NCBI GenBank assembly: GCA_015257605.1
Contig: JABZJV010000013.1
Span: 1 to 17,435 of the forward strand
Length of the DNA: 17,435 bases
Direction of reading: 5' to 3'
From: Nanosynbacter sp.
GTDB taxonomy: Bacteria > Patescibacteriota > Saccharimonadia > Saccharimonadales > Saccharimonadaceae
Shown: positions 1 to 6,111 of the stretch, in pieces
How positions within the stretch are numbered: position 1 is the stretch's first letter
Layout: each line of letters begins with the position of its first letter
Program-made: the position numbers and the translations under genes
Notes under the pieces: model-generated
What the model was told of the DNA's origin: nothing
The model's input: only the letters and a program-made list of their open reading frames with translations
Databases searched by the model: none

Positions 1-20
1 ATGTGAACATCAGCTATCAT
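1..20 (-). CDS. Start of a leftward gene cut by the window edge
   Basis: Only about six codons are visible, reading M-I-A-D-V-H before the left edge, so no function can be given. The start is proposed because a TACAAT box at 28-33 on the minus strand, preceded by TG at -14 (extended -10), lies 7 nt before this ATG. That is the same geometry as the leaderless starts of other genes here. A second ATG at 22-24 hits a stop after four codons. The gene would diverge from smpB. Confidence 0.35.
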
Positions 21-115
21 TCATTCTATTGTAACAGAGAGCAACCCCGGGCACTTATTGTATTTTAATCATAAATGTTGTATAATATAAGCCTTAAACC
101 TGTTATAATTAACAT

Positions 116-601
116 ATGTCTAAGAAATCTAGCGCTAAGACAAAAAAGCTAGCTGCTCAAACGATTGTTAACCGGCGAGCGCGGTTTGATTATGAGCTTG
201 GCGATGAAATCGTAGCAGGCCTAAGTTTAACCGGACTCGAAGTGCGAGCAGCCAGGGAAGGCCGCGTCCAGCTCAAAGGCGCTTACGTCACTATTCGCGG
301 CGGCGAGCTGTGGCTTAACAACGCCAGTTTTTCGCTGCGGCAAAACGAGCGCGGCCAACCAAATGCGCGAACTGTCGACACCAGTGCACGCAAATTGCTA
401 GCCAGCCGGCGCCAAATCGATCAATTAGCTGCTCGCAAAAAAGAAGGCTTTACTATCGTTCCAACCAAACTGCTTACTAGCGGACGCTATATCAAATTAG
501 TCATTGCTCTAGGCAAGGGTAAAAAACGCTACGACAAACGCCAAGCTATCAAACAGCGCGATCTAGAACGCGAACACAGCCGCATTTTGCGCAAATTTTA
601 G
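116..601 (+). CDS. smpB: SsrA-binding protein SmpB
   Basis: SmpB binds tmRNA and delivers it to stalled ribosomes, rescuing them and tagging the incomplete protein (trans-translation, cytoplasm). The 161-residue length is normal for the family. Visible family signatures are the N-terminal N-R-R-A-R-F-D-Y segment, the L-T-G-L-E-V-R-A-x-R-E-G-R segment near residues 38-51, the V-P-T-K-L block near 115, and the basic C-terminal G-K-K-R-Y-D-K-R tail that enters the decoding centre. The start is well supported: a TGT-TATAAT extended -10 at 101-109 leaves only 6 nt to the ATG, so the mRNA is probably leaderless. Another TATAAT lies at 81-86. The tmRNA partner is not in this window. Identity is close to certain. 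Confidence 0.96.
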   Translation: MSKKSSAKTKKLAAQTIVNRRARFDYELGDEIVAGLSLTGLEVRAAREGRVQLKGAYVTIRGGELWLNNASFSLRQNERGQPNARTVDTSARKLLASRRQIDQLAARKKEGFTIVPTKLLTSGRYIKLVIALGKGKKRYDKRQAIKQRDLEREHSRILRKF

Positions 602-640
602 CTGCGCCGAATACACCGAGTCTCGCGCCCTGAACCGCCA

Positions 641-1903
641 CTATTCTTCTTCAAGTACTTGATGTGACGAAATCAAACTTTCGTATAATTCAACCATCTT
701 TTTAGCCATCGCCGTCGAATCAAACTTCTTGGCAACGCTCAACGCGCCGCGCGACAACTCCTCGATTTTCTCTGGGTGCGCAAACAAATCATTAAATACT
801 TTTGCGAAATCTTCGCCCTCAATACCTTCAGTCAAGACAGCGTTGCGCTCAGTCAAAGCCTCGGTCATCCGTTCGTCGCAGTAAACAATCGGCAAACCGC
901 TAGCCGCCGCCTCCAAGAAAGTCATTGGCTGGTTATCAAAATGATACGACGCCAGCGAGAATACGTCGGCCTGCTTGAGCATTGCCGCTACCTCGTCGCC
1001 CGAACGCATGCCAGCGAAAATTACTCGATCGCCGACGCCCAACTCCTCAACGCGCTGCCTAAGCTCCTCTTCATACGGGCCGCCGCCAACCAAGACCAGC
1101 TTGACTTTTTTATCGCGGATATGCGGCATAGCCTCAATCAAAGTTCGCTGGCGCTTCTCTGGGCTTAGCCGCGCCACCGAAATGATGAACTTTTCACCCG
1201 GACGCTTTTCAATTGGCGAATCAGCCGCCGACGCTTTCTTATAGCGCTTGGTGTCAATACCGTTCGGGAAAACGTAGCATGGCACCGTCAAGCCGCCATC
1301 TTCGATCAGCATCCGCTCGAGGTGTTTCGACGGCGCAATACAAGCATCGCACTTATTAGCAAACGCCGCCATCAGCCGCCAGCCCTGGCGCGACATGATG
1401 TCTTTGATAGTACTTTTACTCATTGAGCGTAGCTGCTCGCGCGAGGCTTTTGGCAAAATTGGCCTTGTTCGCAACACTACCGGAAACGCCGCTGTCGCCG
1501 CAATCAAGCCAGAAGTCACCATAAACGGATAATCATTAACTAATTCAACATAAAGCGTGTGAATGGTCGTCACATGCGGTATATTCTGCCGCTTAGCCAC
1601 GCTATGCGCCAGTACGCCCATATAAAATTGCATTTGGCTATGCACGATATCGAACTGGTATTCATCAAGCTTCCTGGCTAGGCCAGGGTAAATAACCGCC
1701 ATTTCACGCTTATCAAAAACATAATTCTTGGCTGATGGCAAGCGGATGACGTGATCGTCGTGGTCTTCGTAGCCTTCGCATTTTGGCGCTACCACGAAAA
1801 CCTCATGCCCAAGCGATTCCAAAGCCTGTTTATAGTTCAACGTCGATGTTGCCACGCCATGGACCGATGGCAGGTAATCGTCAATAAAGAAAGCGATTCT
1901 CAT
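641..1903 (-). CDS. GT4-family glycosyltransferase (diacylglycerol glucosyltransferase-like)
   Basis: A 420-residue GT-B enzyme of family GT4 that would transfer a nucleotide-activated sugar on the inner face of the membrane. The N-terminus (I-D-D-Y-L-P-S-V-H-G-V-A-T-S) resembles 1,2-diacylglycerol 3-glucosyltransferases, so glycolipid synthesis is a fair guess, but the acceptor cannot be read from sequence. The C-terminal donor domain has the R-x4-K pair (R245, K250), the V-G-G-G-P turn (272-276) and the F-L-E-A-A-A-S-G-L-P segment (329-338). The first Glu of the usual E-x7-E motif is Asp323 here. A TGG-TATAAT extended -10 lies at 1914-1922. Only 10 nt separate it from the ATG, and these include AAGGAG, so the start could be near-leaderless or Shine-Dalgarno driven. 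There is no terminator between it and the convergent smpB. Confidence 0.88.
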   Translation of the reverse strand: MRIAFFIDDYLPSVHGVATSTLNYKQALESLGHEVFVVAPKCEGYEDHDDHVIRLPSAKNYVFDKREMAVIYPGLARKLDEYQFDIVHSQMQFYMGVLAHSVAKRQNIPHVTTIHTLYVELVNDYPFMVTSGLIAATAAFPVVLRTRPILPKASREQLRSMSKSTIKDIMSRQGWRLMAAFANKCDACIAPSKHLERMLIEDGGLTVPCYVFPNGIDTKRYKKASAADSPIEKRPGEKFIISVARLSPEKRQRTLIEAMPHIRDKKVKLVLVGGGPYEEELRQRVEELGVGDRVIFAGMRSGDEVAAMLKQADVFSLASYHFDNQPMTFLEAAASGLPIVYCDERMTEALTERNAVLTEGIEGEDFAKVFNDLFAHPEKIEELSRGALSVAKKFDSTAMAKKMVELYESLISSHQVLEEE

Positions 1904-1962
1904 AACTCTCCTTATTATACCACACGCGCCAACCCCAGAGACAAGAGGTAGAGCACAGCTCT

Positions 1963-2793
1963 TTAGCTATCCGGATAGGATTCAACTGCTTCGAACTGCA
2001 AAATATGGCCAGCTGACGGGGCGCTAATAATCTGCGTTTCAGGCAATAACTGGCGGATAATTCCAGGTGTTTTCGAAGTAATGATATTGTCTTTACCGCC
2101 CAGAATCACCGTTACGCGCCGCTGGCTATCAAGCGGCACACCTTCGACGAAAGGATTTTGCTCGTACAGCATAGTAGTCAAAATTTCAGAATCACGCAAA
2201 GTCAAATAATCCTTCTTGTAGCTCTCTGATTCACGCAGCCACTGCCAAGCTTCCTGCCGGCGGGTTTTCAACGCAAGCACAGTGCGAATATTTTGGATAG
2301 GCTTGCTGTTGTAGATGTACCAACCAGGCTTTTCAGGAAAATTATTAGACAACCTTTGCAACATATTTGCAAGATGAGTAGTGTCTGGCGTCGGACAAGC
2401 CATAACAATTTTCGCCGCCGCCGGAACTCTGCCAGTGCGCAGTGCATGATAAATTATCGATGACGAAAACGAATTACTGACAATCAAATCTGGCGTTCGG
2501 CCGATTTGCGCCAGAACTTTAGTAAACCAATCGCCCAGATCTTCATAACTTTCCAGGGACGGGCGCACCGACCCGCCATGCCCTGGTAAATCTATCGCGT
2601 ACACGGCATAGCCAAAATTAACGTACCGCTTGGCTAGCGGCATCATGTCTATTTTGCCACCAGTCACGCCGTGGAGCAGAATCGCAGTTTTATCGGCGCC
2701 AGTATTACACTCAAGCCAGCAAACTCCGTCGACTGTCTGGTCCCGGCAGCCTAATTCATCGTATAATTCTCTCAAAGTTGGAATTTCGGACAT
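1963..2793 (-). CDS. Alpha/beta-hydrolase fold protein with unusual nucleophile elbow
   Basis: A 276-residue soluble alpha/beta hydrolase, probably an esterase or lipase-like enzyme of unknown substrate. Seen in sequence: the oxyanion-hole segment L-L-H-G-V-T-G-G (39-46), the D-L-P-G-H-G-G-S stretch (68-75), a candidate nucleophile Ser108, the acid Asp235 in G-G-K-D, and the base His263 in S-A-G-H. The elbow reads S-N-S-F-S rather than the usual G-x-S-x-G, so both glycines are replaced. The start is fixed by TATAAT at 2800-2805 (minus strand) with a 6-nt gap to the ATG, implying a leaderless mRNA. It lies upstream of the GT4 gene in the same direction with a 59-nt gap that contains a separate promoter. 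It diverges from a GT2 gene, so a role in envelope lipid or glycan turnover is possible but inferred. Confidence 0.82.
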   Translation of the reverse strand: MSEIPTLRELYDELGCRDQTVDGVCWLECNTGADKTAILLHGVTGGKIDMMPLAKRYVNFGYAVYAIDLPGHGGSVRPSLESYEDLGDWFTKVLAQIGRTPDLIVSNSFSSSIIYHALRTGRVPAAAKIVMACPTPDTTHLANMLQRLSNNFPEKPGWYIYNSKPIQNIRTVLALKTRRQEAWQWLRESESYKKDYLTLRDSEILTTMLYEQNPFVEGVPLDSQRRVTVILGGKDNIITSKTPGIIRQLLPETQIISAPSAGHILQFEAVESYPDS

Positions 2794-2813
2794 AATACCA
2801 TTATACTAGTTTT
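2794..2813. promoter_or_regulatory. Back-to-back leaderless promoters with overlapping -10 boxes
   Basis: Only 20 bp separate the divergent hydrolase and GT2 start codons. The plus-strand -10 is TATACT at 2802-2807 and the minus-strand -10 is TATAAT at 2800-2805, overlapping by four bases. Each lies exactly 6 nt from its ATG. A weak plus -35 (TTGGAA, 2778-2783) falls inside the hydrolase coding sequence. The two polymerases could not occupy the site together, so the genes should be expressed in competition. Confidence 0.75.
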
Positions 2814-3548
2814 ATGAAAATTAGCATTATTATTCCTTGCAAGAACGAATCTGGCGTCGTCGAGAATCTCTTGGACTCGCTAGTCCGACAAACGCGCCCG
2901 GCAGACGAGGTGATCGTAGTAGACTCGAATTGCACCGACGACACCATAGCTCGAGCCAAGACATACACCAAAAAACTCCCGTTAAAAACCGCTGCCGCAA
3001 CCCAAGTAGGCCCTGCGCACGCTCGCAACCGCGGTGCCAGCAAGGCAACAGGCGACATGCTCATCTTTGCGGATGCTGACTTAATCCTTCCGGAATATTT
3101 TTTGCAAAAATTTGAAGAACAAATTAACAAAAAGCACCTTCAAGTAGGCAGTTTCCTTCAGCGGATGCAGTCAAACAAATTCGGTATTCGAGCTGGAGCA
3201 TACTTAATGAATGCCTATGCGCGTCTAATGCAACATACGCCGTGGCCGATCGGCTTTGGCTGCCTGTATGTCACCCGTGAAGTTTTTGACTCAGTGAATG
3301 GCTTTGACACATCTCTCTTCATCATGGAAGATTATGATCTCATCCTCAAGGCAAAACGAGCTAAGTATAAAAATGGCGTTATCAAAATAGCCTACCTCAC
3401 TTCAGATCGCCGTTACCAAAACAACTCGCTGCGCCAAGCTCTCAAAGGAATATACGGCGAACTCTACCGCTACACGCACGGACTGCGCGTCACAAAGCCT
3501 ATCTACGAATACGAAATGGGCGGCAAGCAGAAAAAGGCAACAAAATAA
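2814..3548 (+). CDS. GT2-family glycosyltransferase
   Basis: A 244-residue GT-A fold family 2 glycosyltransferase, using a nucleotide sugar and a divalent metal. The N-terminus I-I-I-P-C-K-N-E (5-12) starts the Rossmann-like core. The metal-binding D-A-D lies at 87-89, and M-E-D-Y-D (171-175) supplies the likely acceptor-activating acid. The usual V-D-D-G-S-T-D-D-T segment reads V-D-S-N-C-T-D-D-T. No membrane segment is seen, so it should be cytosolic or peripheral. The gap of 6 nt from TATACT to the ATG indicates a leaderless start. Placement among two GT4 genes points to a shared envelope glycan or glycolipid role. The donor and acceptor cannot be told. Confidence 0.87.
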   Translation: MKISIIIPCKNESGVVENLLDSLVRQTRPADEVIVVDSNCTDDTIARAKTYTKKLPLKTAAATQVGPAHARNRGASKATGDMLIFADADLILPEYFLQKFEEQINKKHLQVGSFLQRMQSNKFGIRAGAYLMNAYARLMQHTPWPIGFGCLYVTREVFDSVNGFDTSLFIMEDYDLILKAKRAKYKNGVIKIAYLTSDRRYQNNSLRQALKGIYGELYRYTHGLRVTKPIYEYEMGGKQKKATK

Positions 3549-3586
3549 GCTCGCCTAACTGTTTATTCTATCCACAATTTACAAGC

Positions 3587-4756
3587 CTACAAGTAAGTTT
3601 TCACGATTTCGGCATACAGTTCGCGGTACTGATCAACGGTGCGTTCATAAGTATGGTTATCAATAATCCACTGGCGAGCAGCCCGACCCATCTGGCGCCG
3701 GCGCGGCTCATCATTCAGCAGTTCATCGATTTTACGCGCTAGATTGTTGACGTCTGGATAATGGAAGCTGACTCCATTCTTGCCGCCGTCCAATAGCTCG
3801 GGCAGAGCAACCTGATCAGACACCACCACTGGCGTACCGCAAGCCAGCGCTTCTAGCGCCGCAATGCATTGCAGCTCGGCAGGACTAGCCATCGCGAGTA
3901 TATCTGATCGCCGCAATAAAGCGCGCTTTTCCTCGTCGCTAACAAAACCGGTAAAAATACAGCGATCACCCAGGCTAGCTGCTTGACTTCGCAGTTGCTT
4001 TTCTATTAAGCCTTTACCAATAATCACCAACTGCGCATCAGTTTTCAAGCGCTCCATCGCGGCAATCAGCAAGTCAATCCGCTTCTCGCCATCAAGCCGC
4101 CCAACATAGGCCACCACCGGCCGCAACGCATCAATCGCAAAACGCTGCAAGAGCTTCTCGTCAGCATTACCTGGTGTATAGAATGCTGCATTGACACCGT
4201 TAGAAACTGCTTTCGTTGGTATATGAATCGCTGGCGTAGTCGCTAATGCCGCACGCGTCGGCGCCGTCATATAGGCGGTTTGATTGACTAGCTTGCACAT
4301 TTTACCTTCGACCACTCGGACAAACCAGCGGGCAATAGTTTTGTTTTTGGCATTCATCACGAGATTCAGCGCCATGGTGTGATTAGTCGTGACGATCGGA
4401 ATCTGCCGCCGCCTAGCCTGGCGAATGACCGCCTGGTGCAGCCACGAAATCGGCGTCATCAGATGAATAATATCGGGCTGATTCTGTCGAAAATACCGCC
4501 GCACGAATCTTTTTGGTAAGAATGCCACCCGGTTGTTGTCGCGATTAGCAATCCATTTTACTGCTGGCAACCGCAATACTTTCGCACCGTTTATTTCATC
4601 TACCTCTGTGAAATAGCTAAATAAACCGTCCGGCGAGCCAGTTAACACCGTCACCTCGTCGCCAGCCTCCTTCAGACCAGCAATCAGAGTATCCAGCGCT
4701 GTCTGCACGCCTCCAACACCAGGCCGATATACTTCGCTTACTATCAGGACCTTCAT
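3587..4756 (-). CDS. GT4-family glycosyltransferase
   Basis: A 389-residue GT-B enzyme of family GT4. The glycine-rich N-terminal loop R-P-G-V-G-G-V-Q (11-18), the donor-site pair R220 and K225 within V-G-R-L-D-G-E-K, and a complete E-x7-E motif (E294, E302) are visible. It is distinct from the GT4 at 641-1903, which has Asp in the first position. I start at the ATG ending at 4756 because the M-K-V-L-I-V-S-E beta-strand begins there. An upstream in-frame extension to 4810 runs into non-homologous sequence. Candidate AT-rich -10 boxes (TAATAT 4765-4770, TATTTA 4762-4767) lie 5-8 nt upstream, consistent with a leaderless start but weaker than elsewhere. It converges with the GT2 gene without an obvious terminator. 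A mannosyl- or glucosyl-transfer step in envelope synthesis is likely. Confidence 0.87.
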   Translation of the reverse strand: MKVLIVSEVYRPGVGGVQTALDTLIAGLKEAGDEVTVLTGSPDGLFSYFTEVDEINGAKVLRLPAVKWIANRDNNRVAFLPKRFVRRYFRQNQPDIIHLMTPISWLHQAVIRQARRRQIPIVTTNHTMALNLVMNAKNKTIARWFVRVVEGKMCKLVNQTAYMTAPTRAALATTPAIHIPTKAVSNGVNAAFYTPGNADEKLLQRFAIDALRPVVAYVGRLDGEKRIDLLIAAMERLKTDAQLVIIGKGLIEKQLRSQAASLGDRCIFTGFVSDEEKRALLRRSDILAMASPAELQCIAALEALACGTPVVVSDQVALPELLDGGKNGVSFHYPDVNNLARKIDELLNDEPRRRQMGRAARQWIIDNHTYERTVDQYRELYAEIVKTYL

Positions 4757-4807
4757 ACCTATAAATATTAACACATCCGCTAGTTGACTGCACATTTCCA
4801 GATCTAA

Positions 4808-4867
4808 CACTCTACGAAATGAGTGAGCGGTGTTAGCAGCGAGACAAAATATCTCGCCGCTAGCACC
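4808..4867. repeat. Long imperfect hairpin with a competing alternative fold
   Basis: Bases 4828-4867 form an inverted repeat of 17 positions with two mismatches: 5, 4 and 6 paired bases around a 7-nt loop at 4845-4851. A smaller stem, CACTC (4808-4812) with GAGTG (4821-4825), lies beside it. CTAACAC (4804-4810) could instead pair with GTGTTAG (4830-4836), which would break both stems. No T-run follows on either strand, so it is not a standard intrinsic terminator. It sits between the small membrane protein gene and the downstream GT4 gene, both leftward. It could be a processing site, an attenuator or part of the GT4 leader. Confidence 0.6.
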
Positions 4868-4879
4868 GTGGATGTGCTC

Positions 4880-5104
4880 TCAGTCTCTGCCGTCTTTTCC
4901 TTTCTCTATAAAGGATTCATAGATTCCTTTATAGAGGTCGTCGGCGCCAGGCGGCCGCGGCACCTGCCACGACCTAGGGGAGATGATAAACGTCATATCT
5001 TTGCCCGTAAACAAGCAAACAATAACCAGAATCATCTCAATGGCCGCAATCAAGCCAACAATTATAACAACAACAGCCATAGTACCAACAATGAGAGAAA
5101 TCAT
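4880..5104 (-). CDS. Small single-pass membrane protein (74 residues), unrecognised
   Basis: I do not recognise this protein. Residues 3-32 are almost entirely hydrophobic, one long transmembrane helix with a Glu at 23. A short polar C-terminal tail contains Pro-Arg-Pro-Pro and ends in many charged residues. The start is chosen at 5104 because a very strong Shine-Dalgarno, GAGGAGG at 5111-5117, sits 6 nt upstream. The frame stays open to 5221, but that part is GC-rich, hairpin-forming leader and has no comparable ribosome site. Its own TTGACA promoter at 5234-5263 gives a leader of about 120 nt. A perfect 12-bp inverted repeat lies inside the 3' part of the coding sequence. The strong ribosome site, in a window of mostly leaderless genes, argues that this is real. 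Confidence 0.6.
   Translation of the reverse strand: MISLIVGTMAVVVIIVGLIAAIEMILVIVCLFTGKDMTFIISPRSWQVPRPPGADDLYKGIYESFIEKGKDGRD
4904..4936. repeat. Perfect 12-bp inverted repeat within coding sequence
   Basis: CTCTATAAAGGA at 4904-4915 is matched by its exact reverse complement at 4925-4936, around a 9-nt loop. It lies in the codons for the C-terminal tail of the small membrane protein. No T-run follows on either strand. A perfect 12-bp stem inside so short a gene is unlikely by chance and suggests an RNA role, such as mRNA stability or processing, or a protein-binding site. Confidence 0.8.
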
Positions 5105-5227
5105 CTCCGTCCTCCTCTGCCCGGGCATGCGCATCCCGGAGCAGGCAATTGCACCATGAACTGTACGCATAGCACAACAGCCCGCCCCGAGATGCTCTCG
5201 ACGAGAGCGAGGGCTTATCAAGCCCTA
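5105..5227 (-). promoter_or_regulatory. Structured 5' leader of the small membrane protein gene
   Basis: Read on the minus strand, the predicted transcript begins almost exactly with a 7-bp hairpin (AGGGCTT, 5220-5226 with 5210-5216, 3-nt loop). A second tight hairpin follows (GCTCTC type, 5194-5208). A third, GC-rich stem (5117-5144, core CCGGG/CCCGG extended by CTGC/GCAG) ends directly against the Shine-Dalgarno at 5111-5117. The 3' half of the second stem (CGAGA) could instead pair with TCTCG at 5188-5192, so two folds compete. No known riboswitch class is recognised. The leader could hold a translational switch or a protein-binding autoregulatory element. Confidence 0.5.
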
Positions 5228-5233
5228 CTTAGA

Positions 5234-5263
5234 CATATACCCAAAACCAGGCAGTTTTGTCAA
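5234..5263 (-). promoter_or_regulatory. TTGACA-type promoter for the small membrane protein
   Basis: On the minus strand a consensus -35 TTGACA (5258-5263) is followed after 18 bp by TATATG (5234-5239, four of six matches). Transcription would start near 5227, giving a leader of about 120 nt. Perfect -35 boxes are otherwise rare in this window, the other being in front of the LPKTG gene. Confidence 0.55.
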
Positions 5264-5297
5264 TAGCACAGCGACAATTTTACGTTATAATAACTAT

Positions 5298-6095
5298 ATG
5301 AAGCTATTTTCCTGGAACGTCAATGGCATCCGCGCCGTCATCAATAAGGGTGAGTTTGCCAGCTTCCTGCAAACCTACGATCCGGATATCTTATGCCTGC
5401 AAGAAACCAAGGCCGCCCGCGACCAGGTGGAAATTGATCTGCCAGAGTACCACGAGCATTTCTATTCAGCCGCCAAAAAGGGCTATTCCGGCACGGCGAT
5501 TTTGTCGAAAATCCGGCCGCTGCATTGGCGCGACGGGCTGCCGCCAGCTATCATCGAGCGGTTCAATCTGACCGGCGATCAGTATGGCAACCCGGCGGAC
5601 GAGGGACGCATCATCACTGCCGAGTTCGACGATTTTTGGGTGGTGACCTGCTACACGCCAAATTCGAAAGGCGACTTGAGCCGGCTGAAATTACGCCATG
5701 AACAGTGGGATCCGGCAGTGCTGGCGTATCTGGAGGAATTGGAGCTAGTCAAGCCAGTATTATACTGCGGCGATATGAACGTGGCGCATGCAGAAATTGA
5801 CCTGGCAAATCCAAAGCCTAATGTCGGCAAGCATGGCTTCACCGACGAGGAGCGCGAGGGCTTTCAGAATTACCTAGACGCTGGATTTACTGATACCTTC
5901 CGGGCGGCGTTTCCTGAAAAAACCGACGCCTACACCTGGTGGACGCACTGGGCCAACGCCCGGGCGCGCAATGTTGGCTGGCGGATTGACTATTGGCTGG
6001 CATCGCGCGAAATCGCTGGGTGTGTCAAAAATCCGCAAATCCACCCCGAACAAATGGGTAGCGACCACTGCCCAGTGAGCATTGAAATAATATAA
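5298..6095 (+). CDS. xthA: Exodeoxyribonuclease III (AP endonuclease, ExoA/XthA family)
   Basis: Cleaves DNA at abasic sites and removes 3' blocking groups during base-excision repair. It needs a divalent metal. The 265-residue length is typical. All family motifs are visible: S-W-N-V-N-G-I-R-A (5-13), the metal ligand Glu36 in L-Q-E-T-K, the Y-T-P-N segment (Tyr119), G-D-M-N-V-A-H (Asp159, Asn161), W-R-I-D-Y (Asp231), and the C-terminal G-S-D-H-C-P-V with catalytic His257. The start is set by TATAAT at 5286-5291 with a 6-nt gap to the ATG, a leaderless arrangement. The next gene follows after 16 bp in the same direction and is probably co-transcribed, though its function looks unrelated. Confidence 0.95.
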   Translation: MKLFSWNVNGIRAVINKGEFASFLQTYDPDILCLQETKAARDQVEIDLPEYHEHFYSAAKKGYSGTAILSKIRPLHWRDGLPPAIIERFNLTGDQYGNPADEGRIITAEFDDFWVVTCYTPNSKGDLSRLKLRHEQWDPAVLAYLEELELVKPVLYCGDMNVAHAEIDLANPKPNVGKHGFTDEEREGFQNYLDAGFTDTFRAAFPEKTDAYTWWTHWANARARNVGWRIDYWLASREIAGCVKNPQIHPEQMGSDHCPVSIEII

Positions 6096-6111
6096 ATAGT
6101 AAGGTAGTCTT

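Noticed and set aside
776..1168. Open frame of 130 codons on the plus strand
   Set aside because: It lies wholly opposite the GT4 gene, has no promoter or ribosome site, and its residue makeup is that of a shadow frame.
1950..1962. AGAGC/GCTCT hairpin just past the hydrolase stop as a terminator
   Set aside because: The stem is only 5 bp with a 3-nt loop and no T-run follows in the direction of the hydrolase gene.
4823..5266. Plus-strand open frame of 147 codons opposite the small membrane protein
   Set aside because: It has no start signal and an Asn/His-rich implausible composition. The minus frame has a strong Shine-Dalgarno and a transmembrane helix.
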